A stretch of 64,000 bases of DNA from Xanthostigma xanthostigma (taxonomy: Eukaryota > Arthropoda > Insecta > Raphidioptera > Raphidiidae): the NCBI GenBank assembly GCA_963575645.1, contig OY754464.1:76234948-76298947 (forward strand), in the 5' to 3' direction. The notes below the pieces were generated by a model. The model ran no database searches and was not told the origin of the DNA. It saw only the letters and a program-made list of their open reading frames with translations. Position 1 is the first letter of the stretch. Every line of letters begins with the position of its first letter. The translations under genes were made by a program, and so were the position numbers. Shown here piece after piece: positions 63,917-64,000 of this stretch.

Positions 63917-64000
63917 ATATTTTTTACGTCTTTGTTTACTCTGTCCAACCACCTCTACTTCCCTTCATACTCCGCATTTCGTCCTGCGGTTATCATTAGC

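Overview
This window reads as intronic DNA of an insect, most likely a moth or butterfly. It is AT-rich, contains no bacterial-style coding, and almost all of it is transposon debris. One segment is convincingly a host gene: a 200 bp exon at 60531-60730 (+). It encodes the start of the first Ig domain of a Dpr (defective proboscis extension response) family cell-surface protein, with a polypyrimidine-AG acceptor and a GTAAGT donor. Everything to its left in the window is best read as the preceding very large intron or upstream sequence, and everything to its right as the next intron. The lepidopteran assignment rests on repeat style (Helitrons ending in ACCGCTAG, repeats with GGGTTCCGT) and is an inference.

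Repeat inventory. (1) Helitrons: family N1 has five copies with a 5' TC, a 3' hairpin and CTAG. N2 starts with TCTATACTAATAT-type ends, and two of its copies carry a tRNA-Lys-like segment. N3 has internal CTATTAGTTCAGAAGC subrepeats. A fourth type lies at 745-1394. (2) Penelope-like elements: two remnants with GIY-YIG endonuclease fragments and hammerhead-ribozyme-like motifs downstream (1.7-0.6 kb, minus; 17.5-18.3 kb, plus). (3) Non-LTR retrotransposon 3' ends at 3.7, 5.2-5.8, 11.4-11.9, 26.9, 40.5 and 58.35 kb. (4) A tRNA-derived SINE in three copies. (5) Solo or partial LTRs with TATA plus TCAGT initiators (19.2, 21.8, 26.5, 53.3, 55.7 and 63.3-63.9 kb). (6) pogo/Tigger-type elements with TA target sites (16400-17197, 30867-31362, 36862-37219, 41382-41876). 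(7) hAT-type elements, including a transposase C-terminus at 43.3 kb and a MITE with a perfect 8 bp target duplication. (8) P-like elements with THAP relics (35.6 and 54.2-54.7 kb). (9) TTAA-flanked elements. (10) Many foldback elements with long hairpins.

Layout. 0-9 kb: nested PLE/Helitron, N1 Helitron, SINE, LINE and a large foldback. 9-20 kb: LINE pieces, the pogo element with a transposase tail, PLE copy 2 and an LTR. 20-33 kb: N2/N3 Helitrons, foldbacks, a deleted LTR and a triplicated MITE. 33-35.5 kb is the emptiest stretch. 35.5-46 kb: P-like relic, a duplicated segment, N1 Helitrons, hAT elements and two unidentified adjacent open frames (45.0-45.75 kb) whose sequence recurs in broken form at 0.5 and 1.8 kb. 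46-60 kb: a TIR element with promoter-like sequence, N2/N3 Helitrons, a chimeric hAT-like element, LTRs, a P-like element and foldbacks. 60.5 kb: the dpr exon, with an N1 Helitron only 16 bp after its splice donor. 61-64 kb: a hAT-like element and a solo LTR.

There is no operon or pathway here. The informative content is the nesting order of transposons, the ribozyme-like motifs, and the exon with its insertion-crowded donor side. All alignments were made by eye, so family assignments without coding support are provisional.
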